From Gordonia terrae (GTDB lineage Bacteria; Actinomycetota; Actinomycetes; Mycobacteriales; Mycobacteriaceae), in assembly GCF_001698225.1 (NCBI RefSeq), contig NZ_CP016594.1, forward strand, positions 1,488,001 to 1,552,000: 64,000 nt of DNA, written 5' to 3'. Below the pieces are notes generated by a model, which saw only the letters and a program-made list of their open reading frames with translations, made no database searches and was not told the DNA's origin. The position numbers were made by a program, and so were the translations under genes. Positions 55,931 to 64,000 of this stretch are shown one piece after another. How positions within the stretch are numbered: position 1 is the first letter of the stretch; the number at the start of each line of letters is the position of its first letter.

Positions 55931-57025
55931 CTACCGGCGGTGGATGGGGCCGGTTCCCGCGTGGAGGGGTGTCGCCGTCGCACGATGTCGTTCGGCGATC
56001 AGCTGCGCCGCGATGGCCACGGCCGCCTCGCCGGGTGTGTGCCCGCCGAGGTCGAGCCCCAGCGGTGAGCGCAGACGGGCGAGTTGCCCGTCGTCGAGGC
56101 CCGCGTCGCGGAGACGTTGACGGCGGTCGTCGACGGTCCGTCGCGACCCCAGCGCACCGACGAAACCGAGGGTCGGGGAAGCGAGTGCGACGCGCAGGGT
56201 CGGGACGTCGAACTTCGGGTCGTGCGTCATCACGCAGATCGCGGTCGACGCACCGACCCGTCCGTCCCGGATCTCGCCCGCCAGATACCGGTCCGGCCAC
56301 CCGACGACGACGTCGTCGGCGTCGGGAAACCTTGCGCGGGTGGCGAACACCGGTCGCGCGTCGACAACCGTCACCCGCATCCCGAGACTCGTCCCGAGTG
56401 AGCTGAGCGCCCGCACGAAGTCGTTGGCGCCGACCAATATCAGCCGCGCGGGTGGGGCGAAGGTCTGCACGAAGGTACGGGGGCGTTCGTCGGACGGGGC
56501 GTCGCAGTCGTCGACCCCGATGAGCCCGCTGCGGCCGGTGGTGAGGAGGTCGGCGACGTCGCGGTCGAGACGACGCCAGGCCGGCTGCGACGTCGCCGTG
56601 GCGAGGTACCAGTCGGTGTCGGCGGTGAGGGTCGTGGCCCACGAGATCGGTTCGTCGTCGTCGAGTGCGGCGACCATGCGGGTGAGGTGCCGACGGCGCT
56701 GGGCGGTCGGGGAAACCCGCTCGACGAGGACCTCGATCTGCCCTCCGCAGGTGAGGCCCGGCGCGGGGTCGTCGGGATCGTCGACGCCGTAGTGTTCGAC
56801 CACGGCGACGCCGTCGGCCAGGACGTCGCGCGCGGTGTGCACGAGCGCGGATTCGACGCAGCCGCCGGACACCGACCCGATGACGGTGTCGTCCTCGGTC
56901 ACGATCATCGCGGCGCCCAACTCGCGGGGAGCCGATCCCGTGGTGCCGACGACCCGGCAGAGCGCAACCGGCCGCGCGTCACCGGTGTCGAGGAGTTCGG
57001 TCAGGGACCGCAGGACGTCGCGCAT
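55931..57025 (-). CDS. XdhC-family protein
   Basis: 364 residues. The N-terminal XdhC domain shows GSAPRELGAAMIV and GSVSGGCVESALVHTARDVL; the C-terminal Rossmann domain shows RLILVGANDFVRALSSLGTSLGMRVTVVDARPVFA and ends RDAGLDDGQLARLRSPLGLDLGGHTPGEAAVAIAAQLIAE. XdhC proteins bind molybdenum cofactor and deliver the sulfurated form to xanthine-dehydrogenase-type enzymes. No molybdoenzyme is adjacent, so its target lies elsewhere. Confidence 0.88.
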   Translation of the reverse strand: MRDVLRSLTELLDTGDARPVALCRVVGTTGSAPRELGAAMIVTEDDTVIGSVSGGCVESALVHTARDVLADGVAVVEHYGVDDPDDPAPGLTCGGQIEVLVERVSPTAQRRRHLTRMVAALDDDEPISWATTLTADTDWYLATATSQPAWRRLDRDVADLLTTGRSGLIGVDDCDAPSDERPRTFVQTFAPPARLILVGANDFVRALSSLGTSLGMRVTVVDARPVFATRARFPDADDVVVGWPDRYLAGEIRDGRVGASTAICVMTHDPKFDVPTLRVALASPTLGFVGALGSRRTVDDRRQRLRDAGLDDGQLARLRSPLGLDLGGHTPGEAAVAIAAQLIAERHRATATPLHAGTGPIHRR

Positions 57026-57114
57026 GTACTCCAGTGGACCAGAAGATCACCGTCCCGACCAGGTGGCCGGCGCTGCGAGTGCCATGTCGCGGTACGCGGG
57101 CTGATGTCGGCGCC

Positions 57115-58437
57115 CTAGTCGCCCAGCACTCGCCGCAGATAGTCGTTGGCGAACACGCGAGACGGGTCGTACCGGTCCCGCACGGAACGGAATTCGTCGA
57201 ATCGCGGGTAGACCCCGCGGAGGTACTCGGCGTCGCGGGTGTGCATCTTGCCCCAGTGCGGTCGGCCACCGAAACCGGTGAGGATGGCTTCGACGTCGGC
57301 GAAATAAGCGTCGGAGTCGGCGGGGTCGTCGCGGTGGTAGCGGTGGACGGCGATGTAACCGCTGGTGCGGCCGGATGCGGTGGACAGCATCAGGTCGTCG
57401 GCGGCCGCGGCGCGGACCTCGATGGGGAAGCTCACCAGATACTCGCGCCGGTCGAGCAGTGCCCGGATCTCGCCCAGGGCCTCGGGAACGGCGTCGAGGT
57501 CGATGGCGTACTCCATCTCCCGGAACCGGACGTCACGGTCGGAGACGAACACCCCGGTGGAGGTGTCGGTGAACTCCCGCGCGGAGAGCGCGCGACCGGT
57601 GACACCGTTGATGGCCGGTACCAGCCGGGGGACGCGCGCACCGATCTCGCACAGCAGTCGGAGAGCCTTGTTGCTCAGGAGTTCGTCGTCGATGTAGCGC
57701 TTGATGCGTGACGGGCCGGTGAGCGGGGCGTCGGGCCCGACGCGGGTGTTCGTCTTGACCAGAGCGCAATTGGTGTGCGGGAAGATGTAGAACTCGTGGT
57801 GATCGGTGCTCGCGACGCGTTCGTGGAACGCGGCGATCGCCGCGTCGGCGGTCTCCGGCCCCTCCACGGCGTGCAACCGGAACTCGTCCACGCACTCGAT
57901 GGTCAGTTCGACGACGACCCCGAGGGCGCCGAGGCCGAGCGCGACCGCCTGTAGGTCGGTGTCGTCGGAGGTCAGCGTGACGATGTCACCGGTGCCGGTG
58001 ACGACTGTCGCGCCGACGATCTGGGTGCTGATGCCCCCGAAGGCCAACCCGGTGCCGTGGGTTCCGGTGGAGGTGGCACCCGCGATGGTCTGCCGGTCGA
58101 CGTCGCCGAGATTCGTCATCGCGAGACCGAAAGGTGCCAGGAGACCGGGGATCTCGTGGAGATGGGTACCGGCCCGCACGGTCACGCGATGGGCGTCGAC
58201 CGACACGAGTCCGCGCAGGCCGGACAGCTCGAGTTGCACATCATCGGCAACGGCGATGGGGGAGAAGCTGTGTCCGGCGCCCACGGTCTTCACCGTGCCC
58301 TCGCGCGCCGCTGTCTCCCGGACGATGCCGGCGATCTCCTCGGTGCTCGACGGACTGACGACGCGGTTCGGCGAGCAACCGGCGGTACCGCCCCAGTTGC
58401 GCCAGGCTTGCGTCGAACGCGCAGCGGTACCGCTCAC
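57115..58437 (-). CDS. FAD-dependent sugar-1,4-lactone oxidase (ALO-like)
   Basis: 440 residues of the D-arabinono/L-gulono-1,4-lactone oxidase group (M. tuberculosis homologue Rv1771). The N-terminal FAD domain carries TVKTVGAGHSFSPIAVAD, where the His may bind FAD covalently, and the C-terminal ALO domain ends HWGKMHTRDAEYLRGVYPRFDEFRSVRDRYDPSRVFANDYLRRVLGD. GTG at 58437 overlaps the stop of the upstream deaminase/aldolase gene as GTGA. Confidence 0.93.
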   Translation of the reverse strand: MSGTAARSTQAWRNWGGTAGCSPNRVVSPSSTEEIAGIVRETAAREGTVKTVGAGHSFSPIAVADDVQLELSGLRGLVSVDAHRVTVRAGTHLHEIPGLLAPFGLAMTNLGDVDRQTIAGATSTGTHGTGLAFGGISTQIVGATVVTGTGDIVTLTSDDTDLQAVALGLGALGVVVELTIECVDEFRLHAVEGPETADAAIAAFHERVASTDHHEFYIFPHTNCALVKTNTRVGPDAPLTGPSRIKRYIDDELLSNKALRLLCEIGARVPRLVPAINGVTGRALSAREFTDTSTGVFVSDRDVRFREMEYAIDLDAVPEALGEIRALLDRREYLVSFPIEVRAAAADDLMLSTASGRTSGYIAVHRYHRDDPADSDAYFADVEAILTGFGGRPHWGKMHTRDAEYLRGVYPRFDEFRSVRDRYDPSRVFANDYLRRVLGD

Positions 58438-59723
58438 AGGAAGCACTTGCCCTCTCCTCGGTAGGTCGGCACGACCTCGCTCACCGTGGCCCGCCCGGCG
58501 TCGTCCCGATCGATGATCGCGACCTCGCGAGCCCGCTCGCACACCTCGCCGGACTTGGTGTGCCGGAACCACACCCGATCTCCGACGGCGACCCGGTCGG
58601 CGGCCGCACCCCGCAGTGGGGTCTGCACCTCGCCGGCCGCCTCGGTGCCGACGAAGGCGAGTCCCTGCGGCCACACCGGTGACGGCAGCCGGTCGGCGGC
58701 CGGCGGGCCGGAGGCGATCCACCCGCCGCCCGCACAGGTCACGATGCCGGGGGCGGGGCGCCGGACGACGTCGAGCCCGAAGGCCAGTGCGGGCGCGGGC
58801 CGGAAGCGCTGATAACCGTCGAACAGGTGGCCGCCGAACAGCCCGCTGCCGGCCGCGATGTCGGTGACCGCGCGATCGCGTGCGGTCTCCTCGAGGGATC
58901 CGGTGCCGCCGCCGTTGACGAACTCCAGGTCCGCGATCTGACGCAGTTCCCCGATCACCTTGCTCCGACGACGGCGCAACTCGGCCATCGAACGATGCTG
59001 CATCGCCCGGACGGCGCGGTTCGCCAACGCCTTACCCGGGACGGCGTCGGCCACCCCGGCGACCTGCGCCTCATAGGACATGACTCCGACGAGGTCGAAG
59101 CCGGGACGGGCCACGACATCTCGTGCGAGCTCGAGTGCATCTCGACGTGAGTGCACCGGTGAGCGGCGCACGCCGATGTGGACCCGTCCGCCGAGCAAGC
59201 GGTACGACGCATCGAGGTCGATGGCGACTCGGATCGGCGGCCGGGCGCCGGCTGACACGACGGAATCGATGACGTCGAGCTGGTCGACGGAGTCCACGAG
59301 CACGCTCACCCGGCTCGTCGCGACCTCGTCGGCGATCAGGGCCGCCAGCGCATTCCGCCGCACGCTGGGATAACCCATCAGCACCTCGCCGATTCCCGAC
59401 TGCGTGGCCAACCAGTGCGCCTCGGCCAGGTCGTAGGCGAGTACGCCGTGGAAACCGGGGCGACCGACGATGTCCTCGACGACCGAGCGGACGCGGACCG
59501 ATTTGGTGGCCAGCCGGATGGGGACACCCGCCGACCGTCGGGTGAGGTCGGCGATGTTGTGCTCCAGGGCGGCCCGGTCGAGTGCGAGGACGGGGGCGTC
59601 GAGTCCCGCGTCGGTGACCGCCTGATCGATTGCCGCCCAGTGGGATTCGGGGTCGCTCAGCCAGGGGGTGGGCGTCGTCCCGCCGGCCTGGGACGCGTCG
59701 AGACCCTCACTCGAAGCTGACAT
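58434..59723 (-). CDS. PLP-dependent amino acid deaminase/aldolase (alanine-racemase-fold)
   Basis: 429 residues. The N-terminal alanine-racemase-type barrel has VLALDRAALEHNIADL, IRLATKSVRVRSVVEDIV (the PLP Lys in ATKS), VAIDLDASYRLLGGRVHIGVRRSP and FVNGGGTGSLEETA. The C-terminal part, VGDRVWFRHTKSGEVCERAREVAIID, resembles D-threonine aldolase and D-serine dehydratase-like proteins. Likely a D-amino acid or 3-hydroxy-amino acid lyase. Its start overlaps the end of the upstream TetR gene by 17 bp. Confidence 0.88.
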   Translation of the reverse strand: MSASSEGLDASQAGGTTPTPWLSDPESHWAAIDQAVTDAGLDAPVLALDRAALEHNIADLTRRSAGVPIRLATKSVRVRSVVEDIVGRPGFHGVLAYDLAEAHWLATQSGIGEVLMGYPSVRRNALAALIADEVATSRVSVLVDSVDQLDVIDSVVSAGARPPIRVAIDLDASYRLLGGRVHIGVRRSPVHSRRDALELARDVVARPGFDLVGVMSYEAQVAGVADAVPGKALANRAVRAMQHRSMAELRRRRSKVIGELRQIADLEFVNGGGTGSLEETARDRAVTDIAAGSGLFGGHLFDGYQRFRPAPALAFGLDVVRRPAPGIVTCAGGGWIASGPPAADRLPSPVWPQGLAFVGTEAAGEVQTPLRGAAADRVAVGDRVWFRHTKSGEVCERAREVAIIDRDDAGRATVSEVVPTYRGEGKCFL

Positions 59724-60330
59724 AGGTCATGAGCTGGTCGGCGATCGAGCGGATGATCGCGTCGACGACCTTGTCGTCGGCGGTGCTGAGGTAGACGAGT
59801 GTGATCGAGTTGGTCGCCGCGATGATGAGCGGACCGAGGTCCTCGACCGGCGTGGTCCACACGATGGGCGTCAGGTCGGCCATCGACCGCAGCCCCGCCG
59901 AGGCGACCCGGTAGAGCTGCTCGTACATGTGCTTGCCGACCTGCTGCAGCTCCGGGTGATTGTGGGCGTAGATGCCGAGCGCGATGGTCGCCTGCATCCG
60001 TCCCGGGTCGGCTTTCAACAGGTCGTAGAACGCGTGGAATTGCCGCACCATGCTCGACCGGATCGTCTCCGGCCCGGGCTCCGATCCGTAGTCGGCGGCG
60101 GGCAGCACGGCGTGCAGCATGCGCTCGATGTCGGTGGGCACCGCCGTCTCCATCACCGCGCACAACAGTGCGGTGCGGCTCTCGAACGCGTAGTGGAAGC
60201 TCGCGAGCGGCATCCCGGCGTGGGCGCAGATGCGACGGGTCGTCGCACCCTCGACCCCGTGATCGGCGATCACGCGGTACGCCGATTCGATGAGCGCGCT
60301 TCGACGTTGGTCGACGGACATCCGTGCCAC
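59707..60330 (-). CDS. TetR-family transcriptional regulator
   Basis: 207 residues. The N-terminal helix-turn-helix is YRVIADHGVEGATTRRICAHAGMPLASFHYAFESRTALL (about 17-55), with a helical ligand-binding domain. GTG at 60330 or ATG at 60321. It is the first gene of the operon with the deaminase/aldolase and lactone oxidase, and is divergent from the metallo-beta-lactamase gene. A perfect palindrome lies upstream at 60349. Confidence 0.9.
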   Translation of the reverse strand: MARMSVDQRRSALIESAYRVIADHGVEGATTRRICAHAGMPLASFHYAFESRTALLCAVMETAVPTDIERMLHAVLPAADYGSEPGPETIRSSMVRQFHAFYDLLKADPGRMQATIALGIYAHNHPELQQVGKHMYEQLYRVASAGLRSMADLTPIVWTTPVEDLGPLIIAATNSITLVYLSTADDKVVDAIIRSIADQLMTYVSFE

Positions 60331-60348
60331 TGCGGTGACTTCCTGACC

Positions 60349-60366
60349 GCATGCGCCGGCGCATGC
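60349..60366. promoter_or_regulatory. Perfect 18-bp palindrome, likely TetR operator
   Basis: GCATGCGCCGGCGCATGC is its own complement and lies 19 bp upstream of the TetR start, in the divergent region with the metallo-beta-lactamase gene. A 12-bp direct repeat, ATGCTCGGTGGA (60363-60374 and 60377-60388), follows immediately. Binding is inferred. Confidence 0.6.
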
Positions 60367-60414
60367 TCGGTGGACAATGCTCGGTGGAGCCTATCAGTGC
60401 CGGTGAGGCACACA

Positions 60415-61620
60415 ATGCGCTTCACGCACTACTGTGTGGACGTGACCTCCACGACCGGTAGAAAAGGCACGACCGACCTGCGCCACGATGTCCTCGCGCG
60501 CGTGGGTTCGGCAGGAGCGGCGGTGGCCGACGCCGTCGTCGGGCGGCTCGCGGCCGAGGGACTCGGCCCCGCCCGCGCGCTCGGCGCCTCCCGTGCGGAG
60601 ATCGCGCCGCATGTGCTCCACAGCCCGCACCAGCGCGATGGCGCCTTCGACAACCCGGAACCCCCGTCGATCGCCGACCCGAGCCTGCAGGTCCTCACCG
60701 ACATGGCCCGGCGGCCCGGCCGGCCGCGCCGACCCGTCCTGGTGACGGTCCCGCGCTTCGACGCGCCGGCCGACCTCGCCGTCACCTGGCTCGGTCACGC
60801 CACCGCCGTCGTCGACATCGACGGCGCCCGTGTCATCACCGACCCCGTTCTCAGCCGTCGCTGTTCGCCGAGTCAGATCGTCGGTCCCGCACGCATGCAC
60901 GCCGCGCCTCTGTCGGCGTCTCAATTGCCGCCGCTCGACGTCGTCCTGATCAGTCACGATCACTACGACCACCTCGACATGGACACCGTCACCACCATCG
61001 CCGACACGCAGCCCGATGCGGTCTTCGTCACGACGATCGGGGTCGGTGCGCACCTCGCGTCGTGGGGGATCGCCGAAGACCGTATCCGGCAGGCGGATTG
61101 GTGGGAGGAGGTGGTGGTGCCGACCAGGGCGGGCGAGCTGCGCTTCACGTGCGGCCCGGCACGGCACTTCTCCGGGCGCTGGCTGGCACGCAATCTCACA
61201 CAGTGGGGCAGCTGGGCGATCGCCGGCCGCGACCACAAGGTCTTCTTCTCCGGGGACACCGGACACAGCGAACGATTCGAGGACGTCGGCGCCCGCCTCG
61301 GCCCGTTCGACCTCACCCTCATCGCCGTCGGGGCCTACGACGTGATGTGGCCCGACATCCACGTGAACCCGGAGGAGGCCCTCTCGGTCCACCGGATGGT
61401 CTCGCCCGGTTCGGGTTCGGACTCGGTGTTCATCCCGATCCACTGGGGGACCTTCAACCTGGCGCGTCATCCGTGGGGCGAGCCCATCGCGCGGCTGCGG
61501 GCGGATTCGCGGCCGGACACGCCGACGATCCTGGTGCCGCAGCCCGGTGGCTCGATCGACCTGACCCACCGGACCGGTACCGGTGTGGCACAGCCCGGTT
61601 GGTGGGAGGCCTCCGCGTGA
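60415..61620 (+). CDS. MBL-fold metallohydrolase (Rv0906-like)
   Basis: About 401 residues. It has a beta-lactamase-fold domain of the NAPE-PLD/UlaG type, with [25 protein letters not shown], the zinc motif [14 protein letters not shown] (HxHxDH), [19 protein letters not shown] and IHWGTFNL carrying the further metal ligands. The position before ctpE matches Rv0906. The ATG at 60415 has GGTGAGG upstream; GTG at 60442 is an alternative. The stop overlaps the P-ATPase start as GTGA. Confidence 0.9.
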   Translation: MRFTHYCVDVTSTTGRKGTTDLRHDVLARVGSAGAAVADAVVGRLAAEGLGPARALGASRAEIAPHVLHSPHQRDGAFDNPEPPSIADPSLQVLTDMARRPGRPRRPVLVTVPRFDAPADLAVTWLGHATAVVDIDGARVITDPVLSRRCSPSQIVGPARMHAAPLSASQLPPLDVVLISHDHYDHLDMDTVTTIADTQPDAVFVTTIGVGAHLASWGIAEDRIRQADWWEEVVVPTRAGELRFTCGPARHFSGRWLARNLTQWGSWAIAGRDHKVFFSGDTGHSERFEDVGARLGPFDLTLIAVGAYDVMWPDIHVNPEEALSVHRMVSPGSGSDSVFIPIHWGTFNLARHPWGEPIARLRADSRPDTPTILVPQPGGSIDLTHRTGTGVAQPGWWEASA

Positions 61621-64000
61621 GCTCGTCGACGGGGATCGCCAGTCCCGGTCTCACCGCCGCCGAGGTGGCGCAGCGGGTCGCGGCCGGTCAGGTCAACGCC
61701 CTGCCCGACCGGTCCGGTCGCAGTGTCTCGGACATCGTGCGCGCGAACGTCTTCACGCGGATCAACGCGATCCTCGGGGTGCTGTTCGCGATCGTCGTGT
61801 TCACCGGCTCGCTGATCAACGGGCTGTTCGGGCTGCTGATCATCGCCAACTCGGGCATCGGCATCATCCAGGAGATCCGCGCCAAGCGGACCCTTGACAA
61901 GCTCGCGATCGTCGGTCAGGCCCGACCACGGGTCCGGCGCGACGGCACGGTGACCGAGGTGCCGCCCGATGAAGTGGTGCTCGACGACATCATCGAGATC
62001 GGTGCGGGCGACCAGATCGTCGTCGACGGTGAGGTCGTCGAGGCGACCGCGCTCGACGTCGACGAGTCGCTGCTCACCGGCGAGGCCGACCCGATCGACA
62101 AGGACCCGGGAGCCGCCGTGCTGTCGGGCAGTTTCGTGGTGGCCGGCGGGGGCGCGTACCGCGCCACCAAGGTCGGCGCCGACGCGTACGCGGCGCAGCT
62201 CGCGGCCGAGGCGTCGAAGTTCACCCTCGTCTCCTCGGAACTGCGCTCCGGGATCGACCAGATCTTGCGGGTGATCACCTGGTTGCTGATCCCGGCCGGC
62301 GTGCTGACGATCATCAATCAGCTCTTCATCAGTGACAACGATCTGCGCAAGTCGCTGTTGGGCATGGTCGCCGCGTTGGTGCCGATGGTCCCGGAGGGGC
62401 TCGTCCTGATGACCTCGATCGCCTTCGCGGTGGGCGTCGTGCGGCTGGGTCAACGGCAGTGTCTGGTGAACGAGCTACCGGCCATCGAGGGACTGGCGCG
62501 CGTCAACGTGGTCTGCGCCGACAAGACCGGCACCCTGACCGAGAACGGGATGCGACTGGCCGAGGTGCGAAACCTCGGGTCGGTACCACGCGAGACCGCG
62601 GACCAGGTCTTGGCCGCACTCGCCGCCCACGACCCGCGACCCAACGCCAGCATGGTCGCGGTCGCCGAGGCCCACCCGGTCGCGCCGGACTGGACGGTGA
62701 CGGCCGTCAAACCGTTCACATCCGCCACCAAGTGGAGCGGGATGTCGTTCCGCGGAAGCGGCTCCGGCCCGGATGCCGGAAGCGACGACGGGCACTGGCT
62801 CATCGGTGCGCCCGACGTCCTGCTCGACCCGGCGAGCGACACGGCCCGCCTCGCCTCCGACATCGGCGCCACCGGACTCCGCGTGCTGCTGCTCGCGTGC
62901 ACCGACATCCCCGTCGACACCGACCCCGCACCGGGTCAGATCGCTCCGGGAACCGTGTCGCCGGTGGCGCTCGTGGTCCTCGAACAACGCGTGCGTTCCG
63001 ACGCGCGCGACACGATCGACTACTTCGAACAGCAGCATGTCGCGGTGAAGGTCATCTCCGGCGACAACGCCCGGTCGGTGGGCGCGGTCGCCGCGTCGCT
63101 CGGCCTCGGGTCGGTCGACACCTCGGTCGACGCGCGCGAGTTGCCCGCCGAGACAGGCGAACTCGCCGACGTCGTCGAACGCGGTGTGACGTTCGGCCGG
63201 GTGCGGCCCGACCAGAAACGCGCCATGGTGAAGGCGTTGCAGTCGCGGGACAACACCGTTGCCATGACCGGGGACGGCGTCAACGACGTCCTCGCGCTCA
63301 AGGACGCCGACATCGGCGTCGCGATGGGCTCGGGCAGCTCCGCTGCCCGGTCGGTGGCCCAGATCGTGTTGCTGGACAACAAGTTCGCCACTCTTCCCTA
63401 CGTGGTGGGCGAGGGTCGTCGCGTCATCGGCAACATCGAGCGCGTCTCCAACCTGTTCCTCACAAAGACCGTGTACGCGGTGCTGCTGGCGCTGTTCGTC
63501 GGTGTGGGCGGACTCCTCGGGGCGGTGTTCGGGTCCGATCCGCTGAGCTATCCGTTCCAGCCGATCCACGTGACGATCTCGGCCTGGTTCACCATCGGCA
63601 TACCGGCGTTCGTGCTGTCGCTGGCTCCCAACAACGAGCGAGCACGCCGTGGTTTCGTGCGCCGGGTGCTGCTCAGCGCGGTGCCCAACGGCGTCGTCGT
63701 CGGTCTGTGCACTTTCGTGACCTACCTGATCGTCAACCCGGGCGGCGCCGGTGTCGAGGTGGGCGGGGACGCCGTCGAGCTGTCGCAGCCTCAGACGCAG
63801 GCCGCCACCGCGGCGCTGATGACGTTGATCGCGATCGCGGTCTATGTGCTCGCGGTGGTCGCCCGTCCGTACAACTGGTGGAAGGTCGTCCTGCTGGCGG
63901 TCTCGGCCGGCGCGTACGTGCTGATCTTCGCGTGGCCGTTCACCCAGGACCTGTTCCGGCTCGACTCCTCGAACTGGGGGATGAACTCGGTGGCCCTGAT
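61617..64000 (+). CDS. ctpE: CtpE-type P-type cation ATPase, 3' end outside window
   Basis: At least 794 residues; the family length is about 797, so only a few are missing. Motifs: TGEA (residues 154-157; TGES in most P-ATPases), PEGL (259-262), phosphorylation site CADKTGTLT with Asp302, and [23 protein letters not shown]. About ten membrane helices; CtpE of M. tuberculosis (Rv0908) is linked to calcium uptake and envelope integrity. The GTG start overlaps the preceding stop, so it is translated with the metallohydrolase gene. Confidence 0.95.
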   Translation, partial: MSSSTGIASPGLTAAEVAQRVAAGQVNALPDRSGRSVSDIVRANVFTRINAILGVLFAIVVFTGSLINGLFGLLIIANSGIGIIQEIRAKRTLDKLAIVGQARPRVRRDGTVTEVPPDEVVLDDIIEIGAGDQIVVDGEVVEATALDVDESLLTGEADPIDKDPGAAVLSGSFVVAGGGAYRATKVGADAYAAQLAAEASKFTLVSSELRSGIDQILRVITWLLIPAGVLTIINQLFISDNDLRKSLLGMVAALVPMVPEGLVLMTSIAFAVGVVRLGQRQCLVNELPAIEGLARVNVVCADKTGTLTENGMRLAEVRNLGSVPRETADQVLAALAAHDPRPNASMVAVAEAHPVAPDWTVTAVKPFTSATKWSGMSFRGSGSGPDAGSDDGHWLIGAPDVLLDPASDTARLASDIGATGLRVLLLACTDIPVDTDPAPGQIAPGTVSPVALVVLEQRVRSDARDTIDYFEQQHVAVKVISGDNARSVGAVAASLGLGSVDTSVDARELPAETGELADVVERGVTFGRVRPDQKRAMVKALQSRDNTVAMTGDGVNDVLALKDADIGVAMGSGSSAARSVAQIVLLDNKFATLPYVVGEGRRVIGNIERVSNLFLTKTVYAVLLALFVGVGGLLGAVFGSDPLSYPFQPIHVTISAWFTIGIPAFVLSLAPNNERARRGFVRRVLLSAVPNGVVVGLCTFVTYLIVNPGGAGVEVGGDAVELSQPQTQAATAALMTLIAIAVYVLAVVARPYNWWKVVLLAVSAGAYVLIFAWPFTQDLFRLDSSNWGMNSVAL

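Noticed and set aside
59668..60414. Upstream extension of the metallo-beta-lactamase gene to 59668
   Set aside because: It would run through the TetR gene on the opposite strand and lacks the ribosome binding site found at 60415.

Overview
The window is high-GC actinobacterial chromosome from a mycolic-acid-type organism (Mycobacteriales), most likely a Gordonia or a close relative. The support is gene order that closely follows the Mycobacterium tuberculosis Rv0863-Rv0908 region: small ORF-moaC2-mog-moaE2-rpfA-moaD2-moaA2, cspB, DUF2771/MFS/DUF3027, DUF2530, MarR, SpoU methyltransferase, DUF2537, sepH, serC, citA, gltA2, echA6, a metallo-beta-lactamase protein and ctpE. GTG starts, ATGA/GTGA overlaps and leaderless-looking starts are frequent, and there are 13E12-type DUF222-HNH genes. 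The genus is inferred; no rRNA or other decisive marker lies in the window.

Layout. 1-2.9 kb: two Ser/Thr kinases (one cut by the window edge, one with RCC1-like repeats). 3.0-8.1 kb: molybdopterin biosynthesis genes in two operons around a resuscitation-promoting factor (rpf), which has a c-di-AMP (ydaO) riboswitch leader and a perfect Crp-type site. 8.2-14.9 kb: CspB-like protein, DUF2771, MFS, DUF3027 and a sacsin/GHKL ATPase. 14.9-22.6 kb: lipid and amine metabolism (TetR and acyl-CoA dehydrogenase, hemerythrin, PAP2, an acyl-CoA dehydrogenase plus phosphotransferase pair, APC permease). 22.6-30.9 kb: DUF2530, NCS2 permease, MarR, Eis-like acetyltransferase, rRNA methyltransferase, SepH, SerC. 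31-35.9 kb: an accessory, visibly less GC-rich cassette on the minus strand: a type VII secretion-like target, a 796-residue TPR-region protein, two paralogous lipoproteins (one frameshifted) and a DUF6054-like protein. 36-48.7 kb: citrate synthase 2, PdxH, MFS exporter, 2OG-Fe(II) oxygenase, MpaB-like oxygenase, three small membrane/stress proteins, 5-oxoprolinase subunits B and C, a PfkB kinase, main citrate synthase, FKBP and a photolyase that appears to start at CTG. 48.7-50.8 kb: a DUF222-HNH gene flanked by inverted copies of a palindromic repeat. 50.8-53.9 kb: a tightly overlapped Xre regulator, membrane protein and ABC-2 exporter operon. 54-64 kb: FAD monooxygenase, EchA6-like hydratase, XdhC-like protein, an operon of TetR, PLP deaminase/aldolase and sugar-lactone oxidase, then the metallo-beta-lactamase protein translationally coupled to a CtpE-type P-ATPase cut by the window end.

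How the genes work together. MoaA, MoaC, MoaD, MoaE and Mog give most of the path from GTP to adenylated molybdopterin. The two citrate synthases feed the TCA or methylcitrate cycle. The rpf gene appears to read both cAMP (through Crp) and c-di-AMP (through the riboswitch) when controlling cell-wall remodelling. No rRNA, tRNA, CRISPR array or complete prophage was recognised.
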